In this document: one piece after another, positions 61,212 to 64,000 of the stretch
Layout of the letters: each line of letters opens with the position of its first letter
Position numbering within the stretch: the stretch's first letter is position 1
Assembly: GCA_017303905.1 (NCBI GenBank)
Contig: JAFLBH010000002.1
Coordinates: 434,001-498,000, forward strand
Reading direction: 5' to 3'
Source of the DNA: Bacteroidota bacterium
Lineage (GTDB): Bacteria; Bacteroidota; Bacteroidia; B-17B0; Aurantibacillaceae
DNA: 64,000 bases
The notes under the pieces: generated by a model
Databases searched by the model: none
What the model saw: only the letters and a program-made list of their open reading frames with translations
Told to the model about the DNA's origin: nothing
Program-made: the position numbers and the translations under genes

Positions 61212-63590
61212 TTAAACTTTTACACCAATTACCAATACATCATCAACCTGTGATCCGTTTCCTTTCCAGGTTTCAAATTCTTTATCAAGACTATTCTTTT
61301 GCTCTGTTAACTTCTGAGATTGAATTTTAACTAATAAATCTTCTAATTGTTTTTTACTAAACTTTCTGTCGTTTGGTCCGCCGAATTGTGAAACATATCC
61401 ATCACTCATTATATACAAAATATCACCGGGCAATAAATCTACAATATGATTAGTAAACGGTTTTGTTTCTTGTCCGAATTTAAGTCCGGCCGTAAACAAA
61501 TCACCGGGAATTATAGTTAATTCACCCTTTCTTACTAAGAATAATGGGTTAAAGGCGCCGGCATACTGAACCGTCTTAAACCTTTTATCAAAGCAAAGCA
61601 GCGCAATATCCATTCCATCCTTTGTTTCGGTATTCGGATTATCCTGATTGAGGGATGCAATTAACTTCTCTCTTAAACGGTCCAAAATTGTGGCAGGCGA
61701 TAAATTGTTATCGGATTTTATAATGTCATCTAAAAAACTATTACCTAAAATACTCAGGAAACCTGCCGGAACACCATGACCGGTACAATCAACAGCTGCT
61801 AAATAAATCCCTGATTCAGTTTCTTTATAAAAATAAAAATCCCCACTTACGATTTCCTTTGGCTTAGATAAAATAAAAACCTCCTTGAAAAACTTTTCAA
61901 GTGTTTCAAGTGGAACTTCTAAAGCTTTCTGAATATTTCTGGCGTAGGTAATTCCGTTAGTAATATCACGGTTTTTCTTTCTCAACAATTCTTCATTGTT
62001 TTTTTTAAGAGTTATATCTCTGCAAATACCGGAATTTCGGATTAATTCACCTTTCTCATCAAAAATGGGTGACGACTTTTCAGCAATCCATTTAATCTTA
62101 CTATCAACTATGATTCTGTATTCGATGTTATAAGCCATACCTGAATCAACCAAAATATTCGCGTCAATCACCGATTGAAGATCTTCGGGGTGAACAACCT
62201 CCTTCATGCTTTTTCCACTGTATAAATAAGAAGGTTTTAATCCGACTACTTCAAAGCAATTAGGACTGATATACTCGTACTTTTTTTCCCTTATATTATA
62301 AAGGTAAAATACGTCATGAATTGTTTCCGTAATTTGTTTGAACTTACTTTCGCTTACTTCAAGTGTTTTATAAGCAATTTCCACTTCTCGATTCCGTGCA
62401 TCCAAATTATAATTATCTTTTTGTTTTTGACGATAAGCCAGATAAATTACAATGGATAAAATCAATACAAACAGAATCACAATAAGGTAAACTCTATTCA
62501 ATACCGCTTGTCTTTCCAATTGCGCTTTTTCCTTTAAAATTTCGGCATCCTTAAGCAACAATTTTTGTCTGGCGATTTCATTTTCCAATTCCTGTTTAAC
62601 CGAGGATAAATTAAACAAGTTCTTTAATTCTGCTTTTTTTAATGTATCCGAATAATTTTCACTTATGGTAAAAAATTCGCCTGCATTTTTATAATCACTG
62701 GTTTCATAATAACATTTAGCGATAAATTTTGTTACGTCATACAGCAATCCGTAATTCTTCAGTCCGGCCTTCCCTATCTTGTAAGCTTCCAGTAAATATT
62801 TCAATCCGCTGGCATGATCCTTCTTTCTCCCGCAATAATCATTACCAATAACACTTAACAGATAAACAACATTTTCTTTATCATTTACACTCTTTGCAAT
62901 TTCCAATCCTTTTAAACGCAACTCAACTGCTTTATCATACATATGCAAGGTTTCGTAAATTCTGGAGGTTTCGTTTAAAGAAGCCGCAATTTCAGAAGGA
63001 GAACCTTTCTCCTCACGTATTTTTAAACTTTTAAGATAATAATCAAGGGCTTTTCTGTTGCTATTATTTGTTTTATCGAAAACGCCTTCAAAAATATTTC
63101 CAATCGCGCTATAGATGTATGAAGCGCCAATTTGATCATCTGTTTCGAGACAAAGCCGGATGCTTTTCTCATAATATTCCTTTGCTTTAAAAGGTTCCTG
63201 CGGACGATAAATAAATCCGATATAACGATAGGCGCTTTTGAGAATGTTTTTGTCGCCAAGCGCATCAGCAATTTTAAGAGAACGATTTAAATTATCTAGT
63301 GCCAATGCTTGTTTTCCGTCGAAATAGTACCATCGACCGATATCCAGAAAAGCTTGTGCTATACCTCGGCTGTATTTTATTTTTTCAGCAAGTGCTAATT
63401 CACGTTCGGCGTAAGGAAGTGAATCGTTTACTAAATAAAGTTGATGTAAAACACGAACGCGCAAGGTATCGGAATCAGCATTTTTAAATACTACCAATAA
63501 AGAATCGCTTTTTCTGTTAGCCAGTGAACAGAATACAAAAAGTATTGAAAGAAAAGAGGAAAGAAAATATCTGAAATTATTTCCGGTCAC
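61212..63590 (-). CDS. TPR-PAS-SpoIIE phosphatase, SiaA/RsbU-like sensor
   Basis: 792 residues from a GTG start. Residues about 1-25 are a signal peptide, then TPR repeats to about 300 (for example RKALDYYLKSLKIREEKGSP), a coiled coil (about 330-366), a membrane helix (367-386), a PAS domain (about 415-530, HPEDLQSVIDAN, IIVDSKIKWIAEKSSPIF, SGICRDIT) and the SpoIIE phosphatase (about 565-792). Metal Asp residues are in VSGDFYFY (584), AVDCTGHGVP (601), MSDGYVSQFGG and VDDVLVIG. It is preceded 9 bases away by the SiaC-like protein, so it is likely that protein's phosphatase. It has the same plan as the protein at 2063-4333 plus a PAS domain. Confidence 0.92.
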   Translation of the reverse strand: MTGNNFRYFLSSFLSILFVFCSLANRKSDSLLVVFKNADSDTLRVRVLHQLYLVNDSLPYAERELALAEKIKYSRGIAQAFLDIGRWYYFDGKQALALDNLNRSLKIADALGDKNILKSAYRYIGFIYRPQEPFKAKEYYEKSIRLCLETDDQIGASYIYSAIGNIFEGVFDKTNNSNRKALDYYLKSLKIREEKGSPSEIAASLNETSRIYETLHMYDKAVELRLKGLEIAKSVNDKENVVYLLSVIGNDYCGRKKDHASGLKYLLEAYKIGKAGLKNYGLLYDVTKFIAKCYYETSDYKNAGEFFTISENYSDTLKKAELKNLFNLSSVKQELENEIARQKLLLKDAEILKEKAQLERQAVLNRVYLIVILFVLILSIVIYLAYRQKQKDNYNLDARNREVEIAYKTLEVSESKFKQITETIHDVFYLYNIREKKYEYISPNCFEVVGLKPSYLYSGKSMKEVVHPEDLQSVIDANILVDSGMAYNIEYRIIVDSKIKWIAEKSSPIFDEKGELIRNSGICRDITLKKNNEELLRKKNRDITNGITYARNIQKALEVPLETLEKFFKEVFILSKPKEIVSGDFYFYKETESGIYLAAVDCTGHGVPAGFLSILGNSFLDDIIKSDNNLSPATILDRLREKLIASLNQDNPNTETKDGMDIALLCFDKRFKTVQYAGAFNPLFLVRKGELTIIPGDLFTAGLKFGQETKPFTNHIVDLLPGDILYIMSDGYVSQFGGPNDRKFSKKQLEDLLVKIQSQKLTEQKNSLDKEFETWKGNGSQVDDVLVIGVKV

Positions 63591-63599
63591 CGTCTTGAA

Positions 63600-63977
63600 C
63601 TAATCTAATTCGATATTTTCGATGGGATAGTTGATGAGTTTAGAAACAAGATTGGCGTAATCAATCCCGTCTTCATCGCCGCCGTAATGATACCACTTAA
63701 TGGTTAATTCCTTTCCCTGGTTTAGTACATTTTTACATTTTACAATAAAATCATACACCAAGCGACTTGTCACGGAGTTTGAATAATCTATTTGAAGCAT
63801 TAAAGTAGTAGTTTGATATGGTTTAGCAAGATAAGCATCCAACCATTCGTTAAGTTGCTTAAATAAGTTAACCATATCGTTAGAATAGGCACGACCGGTA
63901 ATTCTAAGAACGCCGGTGCTTGCATTAAAATTTACTTCTGGGGAATCTTCTTGAGCGGAAATGATTAAATCATCCAT
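63600..63977 (-). CDS. SiaC-family (DUF1987) regulatory phosphoprotein
   Basis: 125 residues, a small cytoplasmic STAS-like protein of the SiaC family: NFNASTGVLRITGRAYSNDM, FKQLNEWLDAYLAKP, LMLQIDYSNSVTSRL and KCKNVLNQGKELTIKWYHYG. In Pseudomonas, SiaC is phosphorylated on Thr68, dephosphorylated by the SpoIIE phosphatase SiaA, and activates diguanylate cyclase SiaD. Here the same place has Ser68 within YSNSVTS, so a Ser would be the phosphosite. Pairing with a TPR/SpoIIE phosphatase 9 bases downstream supports a SiaA-SiaC-like switch. No kinase SiaB or cyclase SiaD lies within the window; they may lie beyond its end. Confidence 0.85.
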   Translation of the reverse strand: MDDLIISAQEDSPEVNFNASTGVLRITGRAYSNDMVNLFKQLNEWLDAYLAKPYQTTTLMLQIDYSNSVTSRLVYDFIVKCKNVLNQGKELTIKWYHYGGDEDGIDYANLVSKLINYPIENIELD

Positions 63978-64000
63978 GTTTAGTTTCTTTTATGCTATAA

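Overview
The window is a stretch of chromosome from a Bacteroidota (Bacteroidetes) bacterium. Direct signs are six proteins with a type A Por/type IX secretion (T9SS) C-terminal domain or a degenerate version of it, one protein with a CHU_C/type B gliding-type C-terminus, a PorP/SprF outer-membrane protein, a GldI-like FKBP lipoprotein, a GSCFA protein, a TonB-dependent receptor with a carboxypeptidase-regulatory N-terminus, AT-rich sequence with few Shine-Dalgarno motifs, and several promoters of the Bacteroidota form TTG-N19/20-TAnnTTTG. The exact genus cannot be read from the sequence. I see no rRNA, CRISPR array, insertion sequence or prophage; there is one tRNA (Asp).

Layout. 1-2047: the 3' end of a T9SS-secreted protein, followed by an orphan C-terminal piece of dihydrolipoyl dehydrogenase. 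2063-5660: a TPR/SpoIIE-type phosphatase, an EI24-family membrane protein, a REP-like palindrome and a STAS protein. 5751-9689: a Fur regulator and four consecutive FKBP-type prolyl isomerases. 9743-11255: endonuclease III overlapping a peroxiredoxin that carries a histone-H1-like Lys/Ala tail. 11341-13982: a LuxR-type response regulator and its TPR histidine kinase. 14098-24559: four large secreted proteins (BNR repeat protein, subtilase, two others), with tRNA-Asp and a gene-poor 0.7 kb between the first two. 24648-30018: panB, two unknown envelope proteins, sucC, a YfiR-like lipoprotein, msrB, and a YvlD-type membrane protein. 30067-33970: two small His-rich exported proteins, a TonB-dependent receptor and a lipoprotein, probably one metal-acquisition operon. 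34006-40930: a PKD/T9SS protein, frr, thyA, a CHU_C protein coupled to a Cys-less thioredoxin-like protein, and a cysteine desulfurase. 40957-47656: an EamA transporter, an AddB-like nuclease, a small unknown gene and an SBBP-repeat secreted protein. 47878-56816: rpsF-rpsR-rplI, a PrsW-like protease, PorP/SprF, CCA-adding enzyme, GSCFA protein, an iodotyrosine-deiodinase-like flavoprotein, a DEAD-box helicase and a YitT protein. 56848-58993: an arsenic operon arsR-DUF6428-arsC-aquaporin with a readable operator. 59018-63977: a Tat-exported pirin, a secreted unknown, and a second TPR/PAS/SpoIIE phosphatase next to a SiaC-like phosphoprotein.

How the genes may work together. Two SpoIIE-type phosphatases, one STAS protein and one SiaC-like protein suggest partner-switching signalling. 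Many secreted proteins depend on T9SS, and the FKBP lipoproteins and GldI-like protein could help fold envelope cargo. The most interesting units are the His-rich/TonB receptor locus (whose receptor has no ATG, GTG or TTG start ahead of its signal peptide), the arsenic operon that uses a channel in place of a pump, the deiodinase homologue with all three substrate-lid residues, and the SiaC/PP2C pair. Functions are inferred from sequence reading only; no database search was possible.
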